From assembly GCA_039649115.1 (NCBI GenBank), contig JBBWZQ010000228.1, forward strand, positions 1-43,284: a stretch of DNA of 43,284 nucleotides, in the 5' to 3' direction. The position numbers and the translations under genes were made by a program. This document shows, in pieces, positions 1 through 7,548 of the stretch. The stretch comes from DATEJJ01 sp039649115 (GTDB taxonomy: Bacteria; Actinomycetota; Actinomycetes; Mycobacteriales; Micromonosporaceae). The notes beneath the pieces were generated by a model that saw only the letters and a list, made by a program, of their open reading frames with translations, searched no databases and had not been told where the DNA came from. Every line of letters begins with the position of its first letter. Positions within the stretch are counted from its first letter, which is position 1.

Positions 1-527
1 GCCAGCAGTTCGTACAGCGAGCCGCCCAGCGGCAGGTCCAGCAGTCCCGGGAACCTCTCGGCCGGCAGCCACACGTGCTCCAGCGAGATCGGTGCGCCGT
101 CGGCGAGCCGGATGCGCACCACGTCGAAGACGTAGCAGCCGCCGGGCAGTTCGAGCGCCGCGGCGACCGTCTCGCCCGCGACCACCAGCGCGGTGCTCAC
201 GATCCGGGTGCCGGCCGTCATGCCCTGCTGGCGCAGCAGCGCCGGTACCCCGACGATGCGGGACAGGTCCCGCTCCACCTTCCGGTGCCCGACGAAGGTA
301 CCGCCGCCCCGGCCGGGTACCCGGCGCACCGCACCGGCCCGCTCCAGCCAGTCCAGCGCCAGGCGTACCGTCGAGCGGCTCACCCCCAGGGTGGAGGCCA
401 GATCCCGCTCGGCGCCCAGCCGCTCGCCGGGGTGCAGGTCGGCACCGCGGATCTGCTCCAGCAGCCGGCGCCGGGTGTCCTCCACGGCCGGCCCGACGGG
501 ACCGCCGCCCTCGACGGGCACGTTCAC
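1..527 (-). CDS. GntR-family transcriptional regulator, HutC/UTRA type (C-terminus outside window)
   Basis: Reading the minus strand gives an N-terminal winged helix-turn-helix (GAERDLASTLGVSRSTVRLA, about residues 40-60) followed by the start of a UTRA effector domain (GTRIVSTALVV, then RIRLADGAPISLEHVWLPAE). That order is typical of HutC-subfamily GntR regulators, which bind small metabolites and repress nearby catabolic genes. The GTG start at 527 overlaps the stop of the upstream SDR gene (GTGA), so the regulator is the last gene of the operon seen here and is probably translationally coupled and autoregulated. About 175 residues are present; family members run 230-250, so the missing tail is short. 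The ligand is unknown. Likely operators lie in the divergent region 4708-4946. Confidence 0.9.
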   Translation of the reverse strand, partial: MNVPVEGGGPVGPAVEDTRRRLLEQIRGADLHPGERLGAERDLASTLGVSRSTVRLALDWLERAGAVRRVPGRGGGTFVGHRKVERDLSRIVGVPALLRQQGMTAGTRIVSTALVVAGETVAAALELPGGCYVFDVVRIRLADGAPISLEHVWLPAERFPGLLDLPLGGSLYELL

Positions 528-1288
528 GACAGGGCCGCCAAGGACTCCGGCAGCACCTGGCCACCGTCGACCACGATGGTCTGTCCGGTGATGTATCCCG
601 CCTCCAAACTCGCCAGGAACAGGCACGCGTACCCGATGTCCGCGACGTCACCCAGCCGCCCCAGGGGTATCGACGCCTGCATCTGGTTCAGGTAGTCCGC
701 GCCGAGATCCCCCAGCCCCTCGGTGACGATGTTGCCGGGCAGCACCGCGTTGACCGTGATGCGCTGCGCGGCGAGTTCGATGGCCGCGGTGCGGATGAAG
801 CCCAACTGCGCCGCCTTGCTGGCGGCGTAGTGCGACCACGCGGGGAAGCCGGTGATCGGGCCGGTGATGGACGAGGTGACGATGACCCGGCCGCGCCCGC
901 TCGCGGCCAGCGCGGGCAGGCACGACTGGACGGCGAAGAAGGTGCCCTTGACGTTGGTGTCGAAGACCTCGTCGAACTGCGCCTCGGTCATGTCGGCCAG
1001 CCGGGCCTTCGGAAAGATGCCGGCGTTCGCGCACAGCACGTCGATGCCGCCGAAGCGCTCCACCGCGGCCTGCGCCACCCGCCGGCAGCCGTCCGGGCGG
1101 GACACGTCCGCGGCCACGGTGAGTGTCCCGGCGCCCAGCGCCCGGGCCGCCGCCGCCAACGCCTTCTCGTCCCGGCCGGTGATGGTGAGGTTGGCACCGG
1201 CGCCGGCGAAGACCTGGGCGATGCCGCGGCCGATGCCCTTTCCGCCGCCGGTCACCACGACCGAGGTACCCGCGAATGAGCTGAACAT
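524..1288 (-). CDS. Short-chain dehydrogenase/reductase (SDR)
   Basis: A complete 254-residue classical SDR. The NAD(P)-binding motif TGGGKGIG lies at residues 13-20, NAG at 88-90, the catalytic serine in the TSSITG stretch near 139-140, and YxxxK as Y154/K158. The C-terminal GQTIVVDGG signature is present. It should oxidise an alcohol or reduce a carbonyl with NAD(P)H in the cytoplasm; an acidic D61 closes the DV motif after beta-3, but cofactor preference is not certain. It lies 9 bp downstream of the kinase gene and overlaps the GntR gene by 4 bp, so it belongs to the amine-catabolic operon. Its substrate is probably an alcohol or aldehyde produced in that pathway (inference). Confidence 0.92.
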   Translation of the reverse strand: MFSSFAGTSVVVTGGGKGIGRGIAQVFAGAGANLTITGRDEKALAAAARALGAGTLTVAADVSRPDGCRRVAQAAVERFGGIDVLCANAGIFPKARLADMTEAQFDEVFDTNVKGTFFAVQSCLPALAASGRGRVIVTSSITGPITGFPAWSHYAASKAAQLGFIRTAAIELAAQRITVNAVLPGNIVTEGLGDLGADYLNQMQASIPLGRLGDVADIGYACLFLASLEAGYITGQTIVVDGGQVLPESLAALS

Positions 1289-1297
1289 GCTGTCTCC

Positions 1298-2302
1298 TCA
1301 GGTGAACTGACTCAGGTACCGCTCGGCGAGCAGGCAACTGCCGTGCGTGTACTCCGCGCCCATCGAGCGGGCCAGATCCGTACCGGCGTGCGAGCCGATC
1401 CAGGCGACGAGCAGCAACCGGCGCATCATGACGAACGTGGGGATCTCCTCCTCGTCCTCAGTGGACAGTTGCCGGACCCTGCGGTAGCCGCGGGTCCACG
1501 AGTCCACCAGCTCCGGCACCCGGGGGTCGTCCTCGATGAAGCTCAGCGCCGCGCCCAGGTCGTAGAGGTACCAGCTCCAGCCGCAGTCGTCGAAGTCGAT
1601 GACGTAGGTGCGGTCGCCGTCCACGAGCAGGTTGGCCAGCCGCAGGTCGGCGTGGACCAGCCCGTACCGGTGCGGATCGTCGCCGTGGTGGGCCAGCCGG
1701 GCGCGCAGCGTCGCGTCCAGCCGGTCGAGGACGGCCCGCTCCGGCTCGCCCACCGCTATGCCGTGCTGCCACCGCCCCCAACGCGCGGTGTCCCCGAACG
1801 CCCCGTCGTAGTCCCACGCGAACCGGCTGAAGCCCGCGGGCGGCCGCCAGGACCGGACGTGCTCGTGCATCCGCGCGGTGATCTCACCCAGCTGCTCGAA
1901 CGAGCCCACCAGGCCGTCCGTGGCGGGTTCGGCGCCGGGCAGCCACTCGAACAGCACGGCGTGCCGCGGCTCGCCACCGTCCACATCGGGCAGCGCGACC
2001 AGCCGGCTCCCGGAGCGGTCCGCGATGATCCGGGGCGTGCGTACCCCGGCCTGCTCGCGCAGCGCGTCGAGCCAGTGCAGCTCCGACTCGATCTCGCGCC
2101 GGTCGTGGTACCCGCGCCGGTGCAGCCGCAGGACGGTACGCCGGCCGGTGCCCGGCTCGTCCACCGCGTACGTCGCGTTCTCGCTGATGTTGAGCAGGGT
2201 CAGGGTCGCGTCCACCGCGATGTCGTAACGGTCCAGCGCGAGTCGCGCCAGACCGGCGAGCCACGTCGTGGCATCGGGCCGGGAGAGGTCGTGCGCGGAC
2301 AC
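1298..2302 (-). CDS. APH/COG2334-family small-molecule phosphotransferase
   Basis: This 334-residue protein has the aminoglycoside/choline-kinase fold. The catalytic Brenner motif HADLRLANLL and the metal-binding VIDFDDCG are near residues 219-243. The N-lobe opens with a LNISENATYAV nucleotide-loop stretch and has a LRLHR beta-3 strand. Such kinases phosphorylate hydroxyl groups of small metabolites, for example homoserine, ethanolamine or hydroxylysine. Kinases of this class adjacent or fused to class III PLP enzymes are known in other bacteria. Here the kinase starts at a GTG 3 bp after the ALDH-like gene and shares an operon with such a PLP enzyme, which suggests a phosphorylate-then-eliminate pathway for an amino alcohol or hydroxy amino acid. 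That is inference; an antibiotic-resistance role is less likely in this context. Confidence 0.85.
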   Translation of the reverse strand: MSAHDLSRPDATTWLAGLARLALDRYDIAVDATLTLLNISENATYAVDEPGTGRRTVLRLHRRGYHDRREIESELHWLDALREQAGVRTPRIIADRSGSRLVALPDVDGGEPRHAVLFEWLPGAEPATDGLVGSFEQLGEITARMHEHVRSWRPPAGFSRFAWDYDGAFGDTARWGRWQHGIAVGEPERAVLDRLDATLRARLAHHGDDPHRYGLVHADLRLANLLVDGDRTYVIDFDDCGWSWYLYDLGAALSFIEDDPRVPELVDSWTRGYRRVRQLSTEDEEEIPTFVMMRRLLLVAWIGSHAGTDLARSMGAEYTHGSCLLAERYLSQFT

Positions 2303-2305
2303 GGG

Positions 2306-3484
2306 TCAGGATCCGTTCGAGGCGTGCGGGTAGGCGGGCACCGGGCCCACGGGTGCCGTGGCCGGCGGCGGCGCGGGCAGCTCGGGACCTGGTGCCACGA
2401 TTGTCGTCCACCGCACCAGGTTCTCCGGCGCCGGGTCGGCACCGACCCAGGCGGCCACGTTGTCGTCCGCGCCGTTGACGGACACCCGCGCGACCGGCAG
2501 CCCGGCGAGATATCCGGGCAAGGCCGCCAGGTCCGTGCTGTGGACGGCGGCGCGGCGCCCGGCACCGAGGCGCAGCACGGCCCGCGCGGCCGCGACGGCC
2601 TGCGCGGGGGTGGCGACCCGGAGCAGACCCATGAGGGGGTACGGCTTCGGACGCGCCAACGGCTCCTCCGGGCCGGCAAGGTCGAACGGCGCCATCAGCA
2701 CCCGGGTGTCGGTGGGGACGGCGATGCCGGCCAGCCCGGCCAGGTGACCGGCATCCCGGCCGGGGAGCTGGTCGGTGACCCGCTCGCCAGCCCGGAGCAG
2801 GTGGCCACCCGCGTGGCGCAGCAACTCGACCAGGCGGTCCGCCGCCGAAGACGTCACCACGAGTACGGACGGCGCACCATCCACAGTGGAGTTGTCGAAC
2901 GCCTTGCTGTCCACAATGGTCACCGCTGCCCGGGCGAGGTCCGCGGTCCCGTCGACGATCACGGGCACGTTGTCGGGCTGGTCCGGCGGCGCGAGAACCA
3001 GGTCCGCCCCATCGAAGCCGGCATCCGTCACCTGGATCACACCCTCCGGCGCACCCGCCGCCACCGCGGCCTCGGCCAGCGCGAGAGCGGCCCGGGTCGA
3101 GACCGAGCGCGCGGCCGGGTGCGGGCTGATGACCAGCGCGTTGCGCGTGGCGAGGGCGGCCAGCACGGTGCGGTAGACCGCCGCGACCGGGATCACCGGC
3201 GGGGTGCGGGCGAGGATGACGCCGAGCGGACGCGGCAGTCGCAGCGTGCCGGCCAGTCGCGGCGAGACGAGGTCGTCGGCGCCGAGGCACTGTGCACAGG
3301 CGAGGTTGGCGAGTTCCTGGTGCGCGGGTACCCCGAAGCCGGTCTCCTGGACCGCGAGCCGCGCGTGTTCCGCGGCCGCGGCGACACCCGCCGCCGCGAC
3401 GGCCTGCACGATCCGGTCGACGGATGGCTTGTCGTAGCGGGCGAATGCCCGTGCCGCCCAACTGGCGGTGAGAGACACGCTCAC
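2306..3484 (-). CDS. Degenerate acylating-type aldehyde dehydrogenase-like protein (catalytic Cys absent)
   Basis: The 392-residue product aligns with CoA-acylating aldehyde dehydrogenases (EutE/PduP/AdhE-N class). LPRPLGVILARTPP, the TRNALVISPHP stretch and GAPEGVIQ are clearly recognisable. The motif that usually reads SKTFDNGxICASEQS is here SKAFDNSTVDGAPS, so the nucleophilic cysteine is lost. The only cysteines are two near residue 60. About 40 residues around the usual GGPG/GVGPGN cofactor region are also missing between GVIQ and VPVIVDG, so the protein is shorter than the usual 460-500. The GTG start at 3484 overlaps the aminotransferase stop (GTGA). The reading frame is intact and has normal codon use. 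It may be a structural or regulatory partner, or an enzyme in early decay. The longer open frame reaching 4009 is antisense-like overlap and is not used. Confidence 0.8.
   Translation of the reverse strand: MSVSLTASWAARAFARYDKPSVDRIVQAVAAAGVAAAAEHARLAVQETGFGVPAHQELANLACAQCLGADDLVSPRLAGTLRLPRPLGVILARTPPVIPVAAVYRTVLAALATRNALVISPHPAARSVSTRAALALAEAAVAAGAPEGVIQVTDAGFDGADLVLAPPDQPDNVPVIVDGTADLARAAVTIVDSKAFDNSTVDGAPSVLVVTSSAADRLVELLRHAGGHLLRAGERVTDQLPGRDAGHLAGLAGIAVPTDTRVLMAPFDLAGPEEPLARPKPYPLMGLLRVATPAQAVAAARAVLRLGAGRRAAVHSTDLAALPGYLAGLPVARVSVNGADDNVAAWVGADPAPENLVRWTTIVAPGPELPAPPPATAPVGPVPAYPHASNGS
2880..2890. repeat. Iterated palindrome TCCACNGTGGA, copy in ALDH-like gene
   Basis: TCCACAGTGGA on the plus strand; read on the coding strand it gives TCC ACT GTG GAT = STVD. 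It lies exactly where the ALDH catalytic cysteine segment should be. Confidence 0.8.
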
Positions 3485-4707
3485 CGCAACACCTCGTCGC
3501 CGGCGGCGGCGACCGCGGCCTCGGTGCGGTACAGCAGCTCGTCGGCGAGCGCGGGATCGACCAGCAGGCCCGGCTTGTACTGCAGCACGCTGGAGTCCAA
3601 TGTGGAGAAGATGGCCCAGACGCCGCGTTCGTACAGGTGCCGCATGACGTGCTTCGCGCCCTCCGGGTGGCCGAACTCCAGCCCGATGACGAGGCCGTTC
3701 TGCCTGATCCCGGTCAGCCAGTCGGGGTAGCTGGCCCGGATGTCGCGCAGCCCCTGCCCGATCCGCTCGGCGAGGTAGTGCACGGCGGTGCGGGTCTGCG
3801 GCCGGCGGCTGATGTCCAGCGCGGCCAGCCCGGCGAGGCAGCCCAGTTCGGCGCCGCCGAAGGTGGAGATGTGGGCGAAGCCGTCCTCGGTCAGCCAGCC
3901 CGCGGCGCGCTCGGACAGCAGCACCGCGGCGATCGGGTACACGCCGCCGGACAGTCCCTTTGCCGTGACGAGGATGTCGGGATCGATGCCGTGCTTCGTG
4001 ATGGCCCACAGTTCCCCGGTGCGCATCAGCCCGGTCTGCACCTCGTCGGCGATGTACAGCGCGCCGTACCGTTCGCAGAGCGCCTTGACGCCCTCCAGGT
4101 AACCGGGTTCGGGCAGCGGGAAGCCGTACGTGGCGGGGATGGTCTCCATGATGACCGCGGCGACGTCGCCGTCGCGGAGGGCCGCCCGCATGGCGTCGAG
4201 GTCGTTGAACGGCACGTGCGGGAACTCCTCCGGCCGGTCGACCAGGAAGAGCCGGGAGAAGCGGTCGTCACCGGTGCCGACGGCGAGCCCGGTGTGCCCG
4301 TGGTACGCCTTGACGATCGAGACGATCTTCCGGCGCTGGGTGGCGTGCCGCGCGCTCTTGAGTGCGATGTCGATCGCCTCGCCGCCGCCGCTGGCGTAGA
4401 CCACCTTGGTCAGCCCGGCCGGGGCGGAGCTCACCAGCGCCTCGGCGAGCGCGGTCCGGGCCAGCGAGGGGAAGTGGTGGTTGCCGATGTCGAAGCGGCG
4501 CATGCCCTCCGTCACCGCCTCGACCACCTCGGGATTGCGGTGCCCGAGGTTGTAGGTGCCGCCGTTGAGGTGCACGTCGATGAGGCGCCGGCCGGACATG
4601 TCGTACAGGTGGTACCCCTCGCGCCGGTCGATGACCAGCGGTACACCCGCGTCGATCCAGAACTGGGTTTTGCCCGGGTTCCAGTAGGTCTTTGCCTTCT
4701 GCAGCAC
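3481..4707 (-). CDS. Class III PLP-dependent aminotransferase (possible phospho-lyase)
   Basis: This 408-residue fold-type I enzyme shows the PLP landmarks of class III: SGGGEAIDIALK (phosphate-binding turn), ALYIADEVQTG with the pyridine-nitrogen aspartate, and VTAKGLSGGVYP with the Schiff-base lysine. It should act on an omega-amino group of a small amine or amino acid, by transamination or, given the adjoining kinase, by elimination from a phosphorylated amino alcohol as in ethanolamine-phosphate and phosphohydroxylysine lyases. The GTG start at 4707 has AAGGA just upstream. The frame stays open to a TAA at 4789-4791, and the peptide encoded there (IVDYGQFSFASKDD) looks protein-like, but it contains no ATG, GTG or TTG, so the N-terminus is uncertain. 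First gene of the leftward operon. Confidence 0.88.
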   Translation of the reverse strand: MLQKAKTYWNPGKTQFWIDAGVPLVIDRREGYHLYDMSGRRLIDVHLNGGTYNLGHRNPEVVEAVTEGMRRFDIGNHHFPSLARTALAEALVSSAPAGLTKVVYASGGGEAIDIALKSARHATQRRKIVSIVKAYHGHTGLAVGTGDDRFSRLFLVDRPEEFPHVPFNDLDAMRAALRDGDVAAVIMETIPATYGFPLPEPGYLEGVKALCERYGALYIADEVQTGLMRTGELWAITKHGIDPDILVTAKGLSGGVYPIAAVLLSERAAGWLTEDGFAHISTFGGAELGCLAGLAALDISRRPQTRTAVHYLAERIGQGLRDIRASYPDWLTGIRQNGLVIGLEFGHPEGAKHVMRHLYERGVWAIFSTLDSSVLQYKPGLLVDPALADELLYRTEAAVAAAGDEVLR

Positions 4708-4946
4708 ATCGTCCTTGGAGGCGAAGGAGAACTGGCCGTAGTCGACGATGGCGCCTCCAGACCGAAAGCGGGTATTGGTCTGGACTGATTATGGGCCGAA
4801 TCTGGACCGCCTGGTCAACCGAGGACACGCACTCGTAACAGAACGGTAGCGAGGAGGGCTTGTTTCATGATGATCTGGCTGCCAGGCTACTCGCCACATG
4901 GTCCAGCGGGAGCAGACCATTTGGTTACGGACGGAGTGCGAGGCCG
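4708..4946. promoter_or_regulatory. Divergent control region of the amine-catabolic cluster
   Basis: This 239-bp gap separates the leftward operon from the rightward permease operon. It is visibly less GC-rich than its neighbours and contains repeated GGTCTGGA-like half-sites in both orientations: TCCAGACC at 4756-4763, GGTCTGGA at 4777-4784, TCTGGACC at 4801-4808, and an ATGGTC/GACCAT inverted pair at 4898-4903 and 4915-4920. The first two form a perfect 8-bp inverted repeat with a 13-bp spacer. I infer that both operons are controlled from here. No clear -35/-10 pair is visible. Confidence 0.6.
4774..4789. promoter_or_regulatory. Predicted GntR/UTRA operator
   Basis: ATTGGTCTGGACTGAT is an imperfect palindrome. 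It agrees at 13 of 16 positions with ATTGGTCTAGACCAAT, the pattern bound by UTRA-type GntR proteins such as DasR/NagR. The operon it precedes ends in a UTRA-type GntR gene, which makes that protein the likely ligand-responsive repressor of this site. Confidence 0.55.
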
Positions 4947-6554
4947 ATGAGCGCCCAGGAGAACCTCGACATGACGGCCTTCGAAGAGGCCCCGGTCCCG
5001 CGCGCCGCCAGTACCCACAAGCTCAAGGCCGGTGCGGTCGGCATCGCGGGTGTCCTGTTCATGGCGGTGGCCAACGCGGCACCCATCACCGCGATGACCG
5101 GAAACGTCCCGATCGCCGTGGCCTACGGCAACGGCCTGTACGCCCCGGGCGGCTTCCTCGTCGCCACCGTGGTGCTGACGCTGTTCACCGTGGGGTATGT
5201 CGCGATGTCCCGGTACATCACCACGGCCGGCGCGTTCTACGGCTTCGTCTCCCACGGCCTGGGCCAGGTGTGGGGGATGGCCACGGGCTTCCTCGCGACG
5301 ATGGCGTATGTCGTGTTCGAAGGCTCGCTGATCGGCATCTTCGCGTACTTCGCGAACGACGCGATGAAGACGTGGTTCGGCTGGGACGTCAACTGGTTGC
5401 TGATCGGCGTCATCGGCATCGTCATCATCGCGCTGCTGGGCTACTACGACATCAACATCGCCGCCGCGATCCTGGGCTTCTTCCTGATCTGCGAGGTCAT
5501 CCTGCTCGGGCTGCTCGCGTTCTCGGTGCTGTTCAGGGGCGGTGGCCCGGACGGGCTGATGGCCTCGGCGATCAGCCCGGTCAAGGCGTTCAGCTCGCTG
5601 CCGGCGGGCGGCGGCTTCGGGATACAGGCGTCGGGCGCGACGCTCGCCGCCGGCAGCGGCGCGATCGGGCTGTTCTTCGCCTTCTGGTCCTGGGTCGGCT
5701 ACGAGACGACCGCGGTGTACGGCGAGGAGTCCCGCAACCCCAAGCGGATCGTCCCGCGGGCGACCCTCATCGCGGTGGTGGGCCTGGGCGTCTTCTACAC
5801 GTTCGTCTCGTGGATGGTGATCTCGGGCAACGGCGCGAAGACCTCGATCGACATGGCCGCGAACAACTCGATCGGCATGTTCACCGAACTGGCGACGAAG
5901 AACCTGGGCGGCTCCTGGGTCGGCTACATCTACGAGTTCCTCATCGTGTCCGGCTCCTTCGCCTGCGCGCTGGCCTTCCACAACGCCGCCTCCCGCTACC
6001 TGTACGCGATCGGGCGCGAGGTACCCAAGCTGCACGGCTCGCTCGGCGCCACGCACAAGAAGCACGCCTCGCCGCACATCTCCTCGGCGGTACAGAGCGG
6101 GGTGACGCTCATCCTCACGGTGGCGTTCTACCTGCTGACCAACCAGGGCAGCTCCCCGCTGCGCGGCGCGTACATCTACGAGTACGGGCTGCTCGCGCTG
6201 CTGGGTACCATGGCGATCCTCATCGTGCAGTCCATCACGTCGGTCGCGGTGATCTGGTACTTCCACGTGAAGAAGACCCACCGGGGCAACCTGCTCGCCA
6301 CCGGCATCATCCCGGCCCTCGGCGGCCTGGGCATGGTCTACGTGGTCTACCTGCTGTTCTCCAACCTCTCCTTCGCCGGTGGTGGCGCCGCCGGATCGCC
6401 CATGTTCAAGGCGATCCCGTATATCGTGATAGGCACATTCGTGGTCGGCCTGGTGATCGTGCTCGTCCTGCGCAAGCGCAGCCCGGCGGTGTACCAGGCG
6501 ATCGGACGGACCGTGTTGGAGGAGTCGCACGAACGTGTTTCGGTGGGATCCTGA
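4947..6554 (+). CDS. APC-superfamily amino acid/amine permease
   Basis: This polytopic membrane protein of about 535 residues has roughly 12 hydrophobic segments. The first one carries the GVLFMAVANAAPITAMTGN signature of APC transporters. A later helix has FFAFWSWVGYETTAVYGEES, matching the substrate-site helix 6 region and the following conserved acidic loop of the family. It should import an amino acid or amine by proton or cation symport. I chose ATG 4947 (MSAQENLD) with GGAG about 10 bp upstream; the open frame begins at TTG 4860, but the extra 29 residues look non-coding and overlap the operator region. It overlaps the amidase gene by 20 bp, so the two are cotranscribed. Divergence from the aminotransferase operon suggests it imports that pathway's substrate. 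Confidence 0.9.
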   Translation: MSAQENLDMTAFEEAPVPRAASTHKLKAGAVGIAGVLFMAVANAAPITAMTGNVPIAVAYGNGLYAPGGFLVATVVLTLFTVGYVAMSRYITTAGAFYGFVSHGLGQVWGMATGFLATMAYVVFEGSLIGIFAYFANDAMKTWFGWDVNWLLIGVIGIVIIALLGYYDINIAAAILGFFLICEVILLGLLAFSVLFRGGGPDGLMASAISPVKAFSSLPAGGGFGIQASGATLAAGSGAIGLFFAFWSWVGYETTAVYGEESRNPKRIVPRATLIAVVGLGVFYTFVSWMVISGNGAKTSIDMAANNSIGMFTELATKNLGGSWVGYIYEFLIVSGSFACALAFHNAASRYLYAIGREVPKLHGSLGATHKKHASPHISSAVQSGVTLILTVAFYLLTNQGSSPLRGAYIYEYGLLALLGTMAILIVQSITSVAVIWYFHVKKTHRGNLLATGIIPALGGLGMVYVVYLLFSNLSFAGGGAAGSPMFKAIPYIVIGTFVVGLVIVLVLRKRSPAVYQAIGRTVLEESHERVSVGS

Positions 6555-7539
6555 CCCGGAGGCCGATCCGGCGTCACTCGTCTATACCTTCGGTGGTGCC
6601 GAGGCGGTCACCGGTCTCAAGCCGGGGACCGTCCTGTCCACCTGGAGCCACGACTGCTTCGCGGGCCGGGTGCGCGGAGTCGGCGATCTGGTCAGCGAGG
6701 TGTGCGATCTGCGGTACATCAACCCGCAGACCGGCCCGTTCTGGATCGAGGGCGCCGAACCGGGCGACACGCTGGCGGTCCACTTCGTCAGCATCGAGCC
6801 ACGCAACGCCTGGGGAGTCAGCACCACCGTGCCGTTTTTCGGCGCGCTGACCGGCACCTCGTTCACCGCGCTGCTGCAGGACCCGTTGCCCGAGCGCACC
6901 TGGTTCTACGCGCTCGACCTGGACGCCCGGCTGGTCCGCTACCGCGCGCTGGACTCGGCATACGAGGTGGACCTGCCACTGGACCCGATGCACGGCACGG
7001 TGGGGGTCGCGCCCGCGCTGCGCGAGGTGCGCTCCTCGCTGGCCCCGGGAAACTGGGGCGGCAACATGGACACCCCGGAGATGCGCGCCGGGACCACCTG
7101 CTACCTGGGCGTCAACGTCGAAGGCGCGCTGTTCAGCCTCGGCGACGGGCACGCGCGCCAGGGCGAGGGTGAGACGTGCGGCGTGGCCGTCGAGTGCGCG
7201 ATGGACACCGTGCTGGTGGTCGACCTCCTGAAGGGGGTACCGACGCCCTGGCCGAGGCTGGAGGACGACGAGTTCATCATGACCACCGGCTCGGCGCGGC
7301 CGCTGGAGGACGCATTCCGGATCGCGCACACCGAGCTGGTGCACTGGGTCAGCGAGTTGACCGGACTGTCCACACTGGACTCGTACCAGCTCGTGTCGCA
7401 GGGCACCCGCACGCCCGTCGCCAACGTCGTCGACACGGTGTACACCGTCGTCGCGAAGCTGCCCAAATACCTGCTGCGTGGCGTGCCGGTGCTGAGCGGC
7501 ACGCATAACCGGCTGCGCCGGCTGGGGGAGAGTCAGTAA
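6535..7539 (+). CDS. Acetamidase/formamidase family amidohydrolase
   Basis: This 334-residue protein belongs to the FmdA/AmdA family, whose members hydrolyse short amides to ammonia and the acid. Visible family features are WIEGAEPGDTLAVH in the N-terminal half, GNWGGNMDTPEM near residues 169-180, the SLGDGHARQGEGE loop near residue 203, and GVAVECAMD after it. The GTG start at 6535 lies inside the end of the permease gene with a GGAGGAG Shine-Dalgarno about 11 bp upstream. Cotranscription with the permease suggests that an imported amide or formamide-like compound is handled, releasing ammonia or an amine for the neighbouring pathway (inference). There is no signal peptide, so it acts in the cytoplasm. 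Confidence 0.92.
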   Translation: MFRWDPDPEADPASLVYTFGGAEAVTGLKPGTVLSTWSHDCFAGRVRGVGDLVSEVCDLRYINPQTGPFWIEGAEPGDTLAVHFVSIEPRNAWGVSTTVPFFGALTGTSFTALLQDPLPERTWFYALDLDARLVRYRALDSAYEVDLPLDPMHGTVGVAPALREVRSSLAPGNWGGNMDTPEMRAGTTCYLGVNVEGALFSLGDGHARQGEGETCGVAVECAMDTVLVVDLLKGVPTPWPRLEDDEFIMTTGSARPLEDAFRIAHTELVHWVSELTGLSTLDSYQLVSQGTRTPVANVVDTVYTVVAKLPKYLLRGVPVLSGTHNRLRRLGESQ

Positions 7540-7548
7540 CCTCGGAGC

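Noticed and set aside
1298..2302. Aminoglycoside-resistance phosphotransferase
   Set aside because: The fold is shared, but operon context with a class III PLP enzyme and permease points to metabolic kinase activity.
4860..4946. N-terminal 29-residue extension of the permease from TTG 4860
   Set aside because: It lacks APC homology, would translate through the half-site region, and a better ATG with GGAG lies at 4947.
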